Source of the DNA: Ctenosaura bakeri
Taxonomy: Eukaryota; Chordata; Lepidosauria; Squamata; Iguanidae
Assembly (NCBI GenBank): GCA_948474755.1
Contig: CAOLHI010000150.1
Coordinates: 682,001-746,000 of the forward strand
Length of the DNA stretch: 64,000 bases
Reading direction: 5' to 3'
The notes under the pieces were generated by a model. The model was not told the origin of the DNA. It saw nothing but the letters and a program-made list of their open reading frames with translations, and searched no databases. This document shows positions 21,691-31,945 of the stretch, in pieces. The stretch's first letter is position 1; every line of letters starts with the position of its first letter. Both the position numbers and the translations under genes were made by a program.

Positions 21691-22504
21691 GTATCTGAGC
21701 AGAAATGTACAAACCTGCTATAGCTCAGACCCATGTATGTGCGTCCAGAAATAAATCTTCATTGAGCTTTATTCCAGGCAAGTTTGCATTGTGTTATAGC
21801 CTGTTACAGGTCTTCTCCCCATCTCCTGTTTTGAGTAGGAGAGGGGAACCCCTAAATTCTGTCATTACTCCCACCCATGAATTGTCACTGAAACTCAGTG
21901 ACAAAGTAGGAAGGCACTGAGGAGGTGACTTTGTCTTTTCCCCACCTCTGACTCTGCAGGGACTTTCTTTTACCCTCCAATGGGAAATGAGAATCCCATA
22001 CATAAATATGTGCACACACCAAGCAGGGCACATGGTGAGAAAGTGGGAAAAGAAGATTTTATTCTAAGCGAGCAATCTAACACTAGTGTATACATGAAGG
22101 GAGTTCCCTTCAGGCATTATTTAGAAGTTGTTATAAAGTTACAAAAAGAGTCTTTCATCATATTAAGCTGAGATTGTCCTTAATGTGTCTAGCTAACAAT
22201 GGCATAACTGGGGGAGTCAGGCAGGGAGCAACCCACATTGGGTTAAACCATCAGAGAGGGGTGAAATAAAGCCTAATGACACCATTGTCCTCTATTCTTC
22301 ATTTCTCCACCTTCCTCTTCTCCCCCTCATGGATCCCAGACAGAAGAGTCCTCCCCCACCTTCCTCTCTATGCTGCCTGCACCTCCTCATTTACATCATA
22401 CTACTGTAGAGAACAGCAGTTGCTGCATCCGCAACAGTAAGTCCCCGGCCACTCCCATTCCCTTCCCTCACCCTGCCCTGCCATTGCTGATTGGTCTTTT
22501 TTTA
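21691..22504. other. Unique stretch, no gene recognised
   Basis: No domain-bearing reading frame. Short frames at 21705-22171 overlap on both strands and look accidental. Confidence 0.35.
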
Positions 22505-22549
22505 AAACAAACAAACAAACAAACAAACAAACAAACAAACAAACAAACC
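22505..22549 (+). repeat. AAAC tetranucleotide microsatellite
   Basis: About 11 uninterrupted AAAC units. Confidence 0.95.
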
Positions 22550-23599
22550 ACATTTTAAACATATTTCTGTGTTGTTACGTTTTTGCATAGGTATGTATGT
22601 TCGTTGATACATGGAAAAAACACGTTTTAACGGTCCATTATCAGATCCACTCTCTTCCCGCTGTCTGATTAACACATGAAGACAATAATGATGGCAGTCT
22701 GTCCTTTGATGGATGGAGAGAGATAGGGACGGAAATGACGGAAGGGACAGCCTGGGAACGCCCATAGCTGGCCACTTCTGTGCTGTGAGTTCATGTTACA
22801 CTTCTGCATGTAGACAAAAAATTAAGCAGAACCAGTTTGGGAGATTTACATTGGAGTTTTTCTTTCTTTCTTTTTTTTTGGTTTTCAGATACAGCAGTTT
22901 CTCATTGCAGTGAACTGTGCTAGGAGGTGAAAATGTGCAGAACCAAGAGGAAAACTACAGTGCTAAAATGCTACAACGTGCAGATGAGAGGATAAGAATT
23001 CGAGGCAAATATGAAATATCAACCTTGTGCAAAATGACCTTTGTCTCTTCTTCTTTGATAGTCTGCCAATCTCCTCTTCCACATTCTGCCTCTGTGTGCC
23101 TAGCAGTAGACAATTTTTTTTTTGGACCAGAGTTTTCAGGACCCAAGCTGGGTGCATGAATGTGTGCATTGCATGTCACCTTCATGTGCTTATTTACAGT
23201 ATTTAAAATAAAATCTGTAGTGGGGCAAGATCTTTTATTTCAGTGTTTTGTTTTCCTTTCCTGGCATGACTGCTCTGCTCCCTCTTGGGAGTGAGGGACA
23301 ATCTCGCCAACCACAGTGTCCTGTTCTGTCCAACTAGGATGCACTATTTGCAGTGTCTGGCTCTTCCCCCTCTTGGTGCTGAGCAATCAAGTTGATAGAG
23401 GTGCTTCTGGGTTGAAAGTAAGAGAAATGATTCAGCAGACACAGGGAAGTAAGCATGCAGGTGGCACCCTGCCACCCCATCACTCAAAGGAGAAAAAAGA
23501 GAAAGAAATATGACCAGGATGCACAGCTGATGGATGGGCCCAAAGGCTTCCTCATTGGGGCCTGGCCTGCATATTATGAATGGATGTTAGTAGGGAAAG
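22550..23599. other. Unique stretch, no gene recognised
   Basis: It includes a TTTC/T run near 22860-22881 and otherwise unique sequence. No splice-flanked frame is convincing. Confidence 0.35.
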
Positions 23600-24165
23600 A
23601 CATGCTCCTTCACCTCCATAGGTAGGCAGTCACCAATACACAGAAAGTTCTGTCCTATCTCAGTCTCGGCATAACTGATAAATAAAACAAACCGAATAAC
23701 TCCCAGCTTGTTACTTACTTCCAGGCAGTAAGCACAGAGTCATAAATAAAGTCCAACATAAACAAAGTCCCACAGGGTTTCACCGCAAGGTAGTGTCCAA
23801 GGTTAATCCAAGCATTCATCAAGGCATCCAGCAAGGTAGAAGGTCAGATAGGCTCTGACAACTCCTGGAGGGGAAGGATGCCAGCTAGCTGTGCCTTGAT
23901 TGATTGTTGCCAGTTATAAATTCTGAAACAGTGATGCTGGGTCTCTCTTTGCTGCCTATGCTATGCGAAGTTGGAGATAGGTAAGTGTTCTTCTGTATCT
24001 GAAGAGGCAGGACTCTGTGTTGAAGCTAGCACCACCCTCTGCTCTGTTTCTGGCCCTGTAACAGCAGGTCCTTGCATGCCTCTTGTTTCAGTCTCTGGCA
24101 TGCTCTCTGCTTCAGATTCTGAGTCAGAGTCCATGCTCTGGAAGCAGGGAATGATAGTTGTCAGA
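23600..24165 (-). mobile_element. Possible LTR, minus strand
   Basis: Read on the minus strand it starts TGACAACTATCATTCC and has a TTATAA-type TATA box (complement at 23914-23919). Downstream is a transcribed-type region with GGACTTTGTTTATGTTGG and GTTTTATTTATC. This resembles LTRs of reptile Gypsy/ERV elements. No clean terminal repeat or target duplication was found. A 92-codon acidic Ser/Glu-rich frame crosses it (complement of 23961-24239); I do not regard it as a gene. Confidence 0.35.
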
Positions 24166-24639
24166 AATAAACTCTGTTCTGCTAGTTCTGGCTGGTGTAC
24201 CTTGTTCATTTGCTGAGTGATATCAAAAAAGTGAACCAATGAACATATGGGATATCCCTGTTCTGTGGTAAAAGTTCAAAGCTTCCATGACAGTTGTCAC
24301 TTGACACCAACATCAGTGTGCCTGGAAAACAGATGAATTTATATTCTTTACATATGACAATCATACCCTGGGTTTGCCTTCCTAGATTCTGAAGTGCACT
24401 GGGGGGTGTAGTTATGTGTGTGTGTCAAAATGAGGGTATTTCCCCCCTCCAAGAATTCTGCCCTCCAAAAAAGTTTTTACTTCAGTTTCCTGATTTTTAG
24501 TATTGAGGTAACTTAGACATCCAAAGAAAAGGGACAGAAAAAGTTACCAAGGGAATGTGAACACAGCAGATGAAAGAGTTCTAGGTGTGGATGATTTTCA
24601 GTGACTCACTCTCAGCGATGCTACAAATGTGGTGGTGGT
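24166..24639. other. Unique sequence, no feature seen
   Basis: No repeat or coding signal is recognised apart from a short GT run near 24415-24424. Confidence 0.4.
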
Positions 24640-24855
24640 GGTTGTTCGTGCTCAAGTCATTTCTGCCTTATGGAAACTCTGAGGTGAGCCTATCACAGGG
24701 TTTTCTTAGCAGAATTTATTCAGAAGGAGTTTGTCCTTGCCTTCCTCTGAGACTGAGAGAGTTTGATTTGCCAAAAGGTCACTGAGTGGGTTTGTATGGC
24801 TGAATGGGAATTCAAACTTTGATCTCCCATTGTCCTAGTTCAACACATAGTACCA
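24640..24855 (-). mobile_element. tRNA-derived SINE, Sauria-like, copy 3
   Basis: On the minus strand the order is tRNA-like head (complement of CCATTGTCCTAGTTCAACAC), body (complement of CACTGAGTGGGTTTGTATGG), CCTCTGAGACTGAGAG block and tail near 24640-24660 (complement of CTCAAGTCATTTCTGCCTTA). Confidence 0.75.
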
Positions 24856-26461
24856 AAGGAAAATTCAGTGGAGGAGGGCAGAATTCTTATCAAATGGCAA
24901 TGCCTTTTTTGCCTCCTCCATCACACCTACATGTGCTATATAGCAGAGGAAACTAATTGCCTGCTTTCACCTCCCACCCTGCATGTATTCGGAAAACAGA
25001 TGGGTGTGTAATTCTCACACATGGCAGGCATACCCCAACTTCACCTTCCTACATCCTGTAACTTTATCTACTTCGTGTAATATTTGATTTCCCCTTTCTC
25101 AAGCCATGGGATATGAAGAAGTGATTATATAATATGTAGCTTAAACCATGGGGAATTCTATCTCCACAGATCCAGCCAGTTATTAATTCATTATGCCAAC
25201 AAGTAGAGCTTTGGTGAGTCTTCCCATGTTTTGATCTCAGGTATTAATATATTGAAGGGATGGAAAACTGAATGTTCCCTAAAACTCTCTTGTTGTACAC
25301 ACTGATTTCTGATGGCTTGTTTCCTAATGAAACAAAATTATTATTATTTTAAATAGAGGCTTTCTTTTCTCTTTGGGATTGCATGTAAATTGCAGATGGG
25401 AAATCTGTTGCCCAGCAGATAATTGGTGGACTCCAGCTCCCATCAGCCTCAGCCAGCACAGCCAATGGCCAGGAATTATGGAAGCTGTGGTTAACAAGTT
25501 TCATGAGAGTCAAAATGATTAAATTGTGGCTGCTGTACATTGGACGTGTCTTGAAATGACATGACTCACTGGAAAATGCTCACTAAAATGGAATGCAATA
25601 GGAAGAGAGGAAGACAACATCAAAATGGGCAGACTTAACTAAGGAAGCTATGGCCCTTAGTCTGCAAAGTGGTTGATGACAGAGGCTGTTGGAGCTGTCT
25701 CTTGCCTAGGGTTGCACAATTGATTTGGTGGCAAATAATAACAACAGCAAAGTCCAGCGGTATCTGGCCATCCTTGATATAAGTGAATACGACAGTGAGA
25801 AGACTCTATGTAGCTAAAAAGAGTTGGCTGTGTGATGTAACAAAGCCAATTCAGAGGGATCACTCAGTGAACAAATTCTTTAATTCTTTCTGTCACCATT
25901 CCTTTTACATTTGCCAAAGATGATGGACAGCTGTGCATCTGATATTGTGATTTAAAGGTGTAATTTTAATTTTGCTTGTTGTACTATTGCCCTTACATTC
26001 AGTGATATATGGGAATTATGATTTATGAGTAACATTTGTACAAAAATATTACTAAGGATTCTGTATGGCCTTGTACAAAAGGAGGTCTATTGGGGTTACA
26101 CTGTGAGTTTCCACTCTGGGTGACACCAGTCCTAGTGGTGTCACAGCTAGCAAACACATTCCTATTCTGCTCATGATACACAAGGTATTCTGGGTCTTTG
26201 GATGCTCACAGGAAGTTGGGAGTTTGTACTTCCTTTCCCAGCCTATGGCCAAGCTTTCCCTAGGGATGGTGAGGGAAAGAACACCTGTTACCCCCTTCCT
26301 CGATCCCAAAAGTCCCTCAAAGTCTCTCCCATGCCTTGGAAGCACCCTGAAGCTTTCACACTTCTCACAAGCTGGCCATCCTCACTGGGCAATTGTCTTT
26401 TGTTATCTCTGTTGATCTAACATGATATTGACCCCAATAAATGCAACTTTATCCATCATAT
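24856..26461. other. Mostly unique; DNA transposon fragment at 25405-25505
   Basis: The stretch with GACTCCAGCTCCCATCAGCC and GGCCAGGAATTATGGAAGC is a fragment of the common CAGCTCCCAT-type mini-element. The rest is unique. Frames at 26052-26420 overlap on both strands and show no domain. Confidence 0.4.
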
Positions 26462-27453
26462 TGTTACCCTGAAAATTGGGCGTATCTTGAGGACACCCAA
26501 ACCAGGCTTCAAAAATTAAGGAATTAGCTAAGCCACCCAGCAAAATTTATGAGAGGTCAGGGCAAGGGATCTTCAATCCTATGTCTATGGGGTCAGAACC
26601 AAGCAAGTGTCAGAGGAATGATCCAAAATGTTTTTTATTTAAAAAAAATAACAGAAGGAGTCACATACACACGTTATTAACTATTCTTGCAATCTTACAA
26701 GGGCTACAGAAATAAAGTTGGAAATAAGCAACCAAGTGGGAGAGAGGGCGTACGGACCTTAGTCTAGACTTCCTGGGAGAAGGAGAAGATTAGTGCAGGC
26801 TTGGTGTAAAGCACGATCCGGGGCTGGACGGATGGTAGCAGCGAGGTCTCATGGAGAAGTGAGGACGTGAGTTGCATTTGGCTCTCAGCAGCATCTGAGA
26901 GGCTTGTAGGGGAGGCTTCAGTAGCAGCGAAACGGGCCCTTCTGTCTGGTCTAGGAGGCTCTCCAAAGAGGCTCCAAAAGTGGGGAGTTTTATAGCCAAT
27001 TTCTGTCCTCAGGCTGTATATTGGCTAGCAAAGTATAGTTAATGGGCGATAAGTGCGGAATATAATGCTAAGCAAATATCATGACCCCTCCTCGGTATTG
27101 TTTCTTACTGGGAAGTCCAGGTGTGTGATAGGTTTAAAATTCTGAATTGATAGGCTTTGGTTGTCTGGCTTCGCACAGTTCATCAATGTAGCTTGGGGCT
27201 ATGACAGTGTCCAGGAGCGAGTCTATTGTGTCTGCCTAGAGATACGTGACTCAGAACAATTGGTCAGTCTTTTAGCCTAAAGGACATCGTCTACGTTCCC
27301 ATACAGCAGAGAGGGGTGGTATTGTTTTTAGGAATTTCCAATTTAAAACCAATTTTGTTTTAGCTGAAACTGACCTTTGCTAACCAATATCCAGGTTGGG
27401 GGAGCCAAGCCAATTTTAGGGGTCCTCTCTTAGGTTTACTTTGGGGTGTAACA
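26462..27453 (-). mobile_element. Solo LTR, ERV-like, copy 2
   Basis: A 992-bp unit begins TGTTACCCTG and ends GTGTAACA, the same ends as 8677-9556. ATAT lies outside both ends (26458-26461 and 27454-27457), a perfect 4-bp target duplication. On the minus strand a TATA box (complement at 26988-26994) precedes an AATAAA signal (complement at 26634-26639). With no internal sequence beside it, this is a solo LTR. The 4-bp duplication and TG..CA ends fit gammaretrovirus-like (ERV1) elements, but class assignment needs the internal region. Confidence 0.8.
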
Positions 27454-27561
27454 ATATCATTAACCTCATGTTTATGCAGAGGAGAATTCACATCCCTCAG
27501 CTGGGTTGCCCACATTAGGGAACAGCTCATTATTACAAGGGCTAAATGACATGCTGTCTTA

Positions 27562-28028
27562 GGCCCTTTCTGCATGCAGTGAGGGAAACGCTCCCTGTCA
27601 CTACTCACCAGCTTTTTGGTGGGTCTGTGCGAGTCCATCGGGACGAGGAGCAGTGCGAGCTCATCGCTCTGCACTGCTCCGGCATCCAAAGTGGCGGCTT
27701 CTGGTTGGAGGAGGCTCTCCACCAACAGGAGAGGCTCGCCAGCCGAAAGCCCGCCCCTGGCAGATCTGCAGGCACGGATTAGTGCATGCCTGCAAATCTG
27801 CACCGGAGCGCAGGGATGGAGCAACACGGGGTCGTGTGTTCCGTACTTTTTAAAAACCTCTTAAAAGAGGTTTTTAAAAAGCACGCTGCACGACCAGTTC
27901 CGGTAGCTCTGGAGTGGACTGAGGTGCGGAACTACGAAAAGTAGTCAGCCCCAGCCTACTCCATGATGCAGAAGACCTCTGTTGGAGGTTATTCTGCACC
28001 GTTTTAATAGGCCCGTGCGGAAAGGGCC
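27562..28028. mobile_element. Non-autonomous DNA transposon, family B copy 2
   Basis: 467 bp from GGCCCTTTCTGCATGC to CCGTGCGGAAAGGGCC, flanked by TTA (27559-27561) and TCA (28029-28031). At its centre is a near-perfect palindrome, CTTTTTAAAAACCTCTT with its complement separated by 2 nt (27846-27881). The interior is GC-rich and matches 986-1399 and 34240-34666. Frames of up to 155 codons over this region exist only because of its base composition. Confidence 0.8.
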
Positions 28029-28237
28029 TCAGATTTATAGCATACAACTGAATCTCACTCTCTGTTTTTCTTTCATGTAAATATGGGGCTGTGGAGGCCA
28101 CAAAACACAAATTGGGAAGGCTTCCTCAGTTGTTCACCCTTAGTCTGTAGAGGCCTAAAAACCAACCTCAATCTTGGTCTCCTTGTAAAGAGGGGGTCAG
28201 AGGGAAGGTTTACACACCTTTGTTATGAAGGTTAAAA

Positions 28238-28905
28238 GAATCACAGAATCACAGAGTTGGAAGAGACCCCGGGGTCATCCAGTCCAATCCCCTGCCATGC
28301 AGGAATGCACATCAAAGCTTTCGCAACAGATGGCCATCCAGCCGTTGCTTAAAAACCTCTAAAGAAGGAGACTCTACCACACTCTGAGGCAGCACATTCC
28401 ACTGCCGGACAGCTCTGCCTGTCAGGAAGTTCTTCCTGAGGTTCAGGTAGAATCTCCTTTCCTGTAACTTGAATCCATTGCTCCTTGTCCTAGTCTCTGA
28501 AGCGGTAGAGAATAAGCCTGCTCTCTCCTTGACATGACATCCCTTCAAATATTTAAACATGGCTATCATGTCCCCTTAGCTCCCTGAGGCACTCCTCATA
28601 GGACATGGCTTCCAGACCCTTCACCATTTTGGTCACCCTCCTCTGGACACGCTCCAGCTTGTTGATATCTTTCTTAAATTGAGGTGCCTAGAACTGAACA
28701 CAATATTCCAAATGAGGTCTAACCAAAGCAGAATAGAGTGGTACCATTATCTCCCTTGATCTAGACACCATATTCCTATTGATGCAACCAAGAATTGTGT
28801 TGGCTTTCTTGGCTGCCACATCACACTGCTGACTCATGTTCAGCTTGTGGTCTACCAAGACTCCTAGATCCCTTTCGCACATACTGTTATCCAGCCACGT
28901 ACTGT
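28238..28905 (-). pseudogene. CR1 LINE 3' fragment (ORF2 C-terminus)
   Basis: The minus strand encodes the CR1 thumb and C-terminal region: [37 protein letters not shown], then [22 protein letters not shown] sequence. At 28238-28260 is the CR1 3' end (complement of the TCTGTGATTCTGTGATTC type). The frame is broken near 28570-28690. It is more diverged than the 15519 copy. A CA microsatellite (28926-28948) follows. Confidence 0.9.
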
Positions 28906-28925
28906 GACTTATGTATATAGCTATA

Positions 28926-28948
28926 CACACACACACACACACACACAT
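28926..28948 (+). repeat. CA dinucleotide microsatellite
   Basis: About 11 uninterrupted AC/CA units beside the CR1 fragment. Confidence 0.9.
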
Positions 28949-29084
28949 CTGTATATGAAGCAGTTAAAAATGCACAAGTTTTAAATGTTTTTACAATCCA
29001 GACTTCATGATCCATAAAAATAAATCCACAAAAAGTCATCTAAAATTCTTGAGACAATAAAAAAGTGTTTGCCTAGTGCCAAAA

Positions 29085-29375
29085 ATTCGGTACCATTCGA
29101 TCTGCTTTGGGAAGGGCTTTTTTCCACACCCAGGCTGCTATCACAGAGGTCGTGTTCATAGCCACCTACTGAATTTCATTTGATGGTGCAACTTGAAGAA
29201 GAACCTTCAAGGCTGACTTCCAGGACTAGGCAGGGATATATAAGAGGAAGTGATACTTTAGGTAACCTTGTCCCAAGCTGTTTAGGCTTTAAAAGTTGAT
29301 TACAGCACTTTGACTTCGATCAGAAAATACAGTGGAAGTCAGTGGAACTTATAAACCACTGCCACAATACAATCA
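29085..29375 (-). pseudogene. L2/CR1-like LINE ORF2 C-terminal relic
   Basis: On the minus strand the region carries the conserved nucleotide pattern of the end of an L2-like ORF2, with AAAGCCTAAACAGCTTGGGAC and TTACCTAAAG, the nucleotide counterpart of a LNSLGxxYLK motif. A further short piece of the same repeat, GGCAGCCCCACACGTAATTC, occurs near 29967-29990. Heavily decayed; named from memory of this repeat and not searched. Confidence 0.45.
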
Positions 29376-29681
29376 AATCCTCCAGCCTGAGGTAACCAAC
29401 CATGGCTGGTGTTCTGTTAGTGAGTTGCAATGGCTGACTGAAAGCTAACTTATGCCATTGCAACTCACTTTTTTGCTTGTTGCAGAGGGTTGAAATCATG
29501 GGAGCAATGGTAGAGAAGTATCTAACTACTCTCTTATAGCTGTATGCACAATGATGGACATCCTCTGGGATCTCCCAGAGCCCTGGAACCTTACATTAGG
29601 ATCTTAGCTCTTCTGATCCAGGATCTCAGCTCCTAAATTGGGTTAGTTAAAATTTATGTTTCATTTTTATGTTAGGAGTGC

Positions 29682-29909
29682 CACCATGGTGTCGTGGTTT
29701 GATTGTTGGACTAGGACCCTGGAGACCAGGCTTCAAATCCCACCCAGTCATGGAGAGTCACTGGGTTTCCCTGGGCAAGTAACACTCTCTCAGCCTAAGA
29801 CGATGGCAACAATAAGCTTCATCTGAAGAAATCTTCCCAAGAAAACCCTGTGATAGCTTTGCCTTAGGGTAGCCGTAAGTTGGAAAAGACTTGAAGGCAC
29901 ACAACAACT
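29682..29909 (+). mobile_element. tRNA-derived SINE, Sauria-like, copy 4 (best preserved)
   Basis: A near full-length copy. The A-box region is TGGTGTCGTGGTTTG (29687-29701) and the B box GGCTTCAAATCC (29729-29740), the RNA polymerase III promoter elements. The body has CACTGGGTTTCCCTGGGCAAG, then TCTTCCCAAGAAAACCCTG. The Bov-B-like tail GTAAGTTGGAAAAGACTTGA ends in CACACAACAAC. Of the SINE copies here it is the best reference for comparing the others. Confidence 0.9.
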
Positions 29910-30032
29910 ATAAATAGTTCTTTAGTTAATACTTAAATAGTTAATAGTTAGTTAAAATAGTTAATATTTTCAAAGGCAGCCCCACACGTAATTCATTGCA
30001 TCCATCTAAATGGTAGGCCAGCCCCTCCCGAA

Positions 30033-30107
30033 ATTGCAAACCCCAGGATTCCATAGGATGTTGAAAATGGAATAATAGCACTATAACAGTCTAGTGCGGA
30101 AATGGCT
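30033..30107. mobile_element. Half of a family A palindromic element
   Basis: It has CCAGGATTCCATAGGATGTTG, a near copy of the 455-656 right arm, and an end GTGCGGAAATGGCT. The left half is missing. Confidence 0.6.
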
Positions 30108-31525
30108 CAGGTAGGGTGACAGTTGAACTATTTGTTGGAGCTTATAAAAGGCATCCAATAGACACAAAACCTTCCCTTTTTTCCGACATTAGCCACTGAC
30201 ATCAAAGATTTTGTAAATATTTGAACTGGGTTTCATGCCCAATGAAAAGTAATAGTGTTAAGTTTCTTGTGGCTGCCATGAAGAGGAGTGAAGCACAGAT
30301 GAAAAGTCCTTTTTATAATGGCACTAAGAGAAATAAGTGACTGTTATAAAATGAAATAAATGAATAAATACGAAAATGAACAAAAATGAAGGGTGACTGT
30401 TACTGATTGTGTGAACTAGAGTGCCTTGCAGTCTTTGATGTATAAAAATTATAATCTGGTCCATCTAAATTAGTGGGTTGGTTAGTCATCTCATATTAAT
30501 TTCTTGGATTTTTTCAAACACCCTAAATACAAATACATAGTTTTTCATATTCCAATCTGGAGCTCAAAGACTGGTAATTTTGAACTGTTGGTATTTCCTC
30601 AGATTTATTTTCAGCTGTGTACCATCTATTTAGGACAGGGGTACCTAGTTCTCACTACTCTTAATAATACATTTCAAAAACTCTGTGTTCAAAAGTTTCT
30701 ACTTCTTCTGTTTTGAAAAGGCAGCAACAGTCCCCTATGGGGGTGTTCCACTAATGTGATATCCCACTGATATTGCAGTACTTTATAGGTTAGAAGTTAC
30801 AGAGTTACTGGAGTTTGAGATTTGAAGATGTGGGAGGGTGAAACTCTTTGAAATCTTGCCCTTGTAGTCCTGGGTTATGAGAATGGCTTGCCCCCAATCC
30901 AGGTCTTAGGAGGGTCAAGAGCAGCAGGCGTCATTGAGAATAATGAAAAGAAGAGATGAAAAAGGCCTATTAAACTTAGCAACTCATCTTTCTATGTGAG
31001 GAAAGAAAGGACAGCTGTGGGTGTCAGGCTGAAGCTCCTCTCCTGGCCCCAGAGAAAATGGATTAATTGCTTTCCCCCTCTGTCTTCCAAAACTAGAACA
31101 GACACTTTAAATATTTTATTAAAGAAAGTCTTTGGTGAGGTAAATTAATTAGTGGTCTTCAAATTTGTCTCTCAGTATACCACACATTTTTCAATGCTAA
31201 AATTACTGTTGATCCTCTAAGAAGACATAGGTTTTAGAGATGCTTTAAATAAAGGGGAAGTGGCACAAAATACCTACAAAAGACCCCACGGCAGAAACCT
31301 AGATCTCTGAGGTTTTACTGTGGGCTAAAATATGTTTGTTTGGTTCACAGTTGTCAACACATAGCACCTATGTTTAGAACAGGGTAGAAACTTAATTCCA
31401 GAATTACCAACCTTATTTGTTGAAATGTTTGTGTTAAATGCTTTGAATTCCTTATTAAATTAGACTTTATTCTTAGTCTAACCCATTAGTTTATACTCTA
31501 AACTTATTTCATTCCTAGAAACTGT
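30108..31525. other. Unique stretch, no gene recognised
   Basis: AT-rich sequence. I found no repeat with clear ends and no coding signal. Confidence 0.4.
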
Positions 31526-31945
31526 GGCCCGTTTAGCATGGCATTTTCCATGTAAAAGGGTGCCTGGAGCGTTGCACAATTGTGAGGAGTGATCTGCATG
31601 ATGCACTCACAATTGTGTGATGCTCCAGGGGCCGGCAGGCGCCAATCATGCACCTTTTCATTTTCGGCTAGAAGCTGAAAATGGTGTGCGATCACGCATT
31701 GCTCCTGGGCCCCACGTGCACTTACCTGGTGTGCGGAGCCTCCGGAGCCGTGGCAGTCGCGCTTCCTGCCCCAGCACAGCCTGGGAAACTCCCAGGTTGC
31801 GCTGTGGAAGGAAGGGGCGAGGCTCTCATGCAAGCAGGCAACTCATGCGGAGCTGAAGGACCCCGGACACGAGAGCCTTTCACCAGAGGCTGCTCACGTG
31901 ATCCCTGCACCCAACTGCTGGAAGAAGGTAAGGTGTGGAAAGGAC
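31526..31945. mobile_element. Non-autonomous DNA transposon, family C copy 2
   Basis: 420 bp from GGCCCGTTTAGCATGGC to GTGTGGAAAGGAC, flanked by TGT (31523-31525) and TGA (31946-31948). It is the inverse-orientation relative of 2704-3100: both hold the GCCATGNNAAAAGGG end, a duplicated CTCACAATTGTG-type inverted block, and a block around CATTTTCGGCT..AGCTGAAAATG. GC-rich with scattered CpG. Frames across it are shadows. Confidence 0.75.

Noticed and set aside
23961..24239. 92-codon acidic minus-strand frame that might be a small protein
   Set aside because: It lies in LTR-like sequence with a TATA box just downstream in the same orientation, and no known domain or splice context supports it.
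27360..27864. 155-codon minus-strand frame and several plus-strand frames
   Set aside because: They cross the end of a solo LTR and a GC-rich DNA transposon, have no domain, and similar frames appear in the other family B copies only because of composition.
28688..28948. Signal-peptide-like start (Cys-Val repeat) on an 86-codon minus-strand frame
   Set aside because: The Cys-Val run is the CA microsatellite read through; the remainder is the CR1 ORF2 C-terminus.
29682..29909. Possible tRNA gene (A and B boxes present)
   Set aside because: The boxes belong to the head of a SINE with a Bov-B-like tail; the sequence does not fold into a tRNA cloverleaf with an anticodon arm that I can place.
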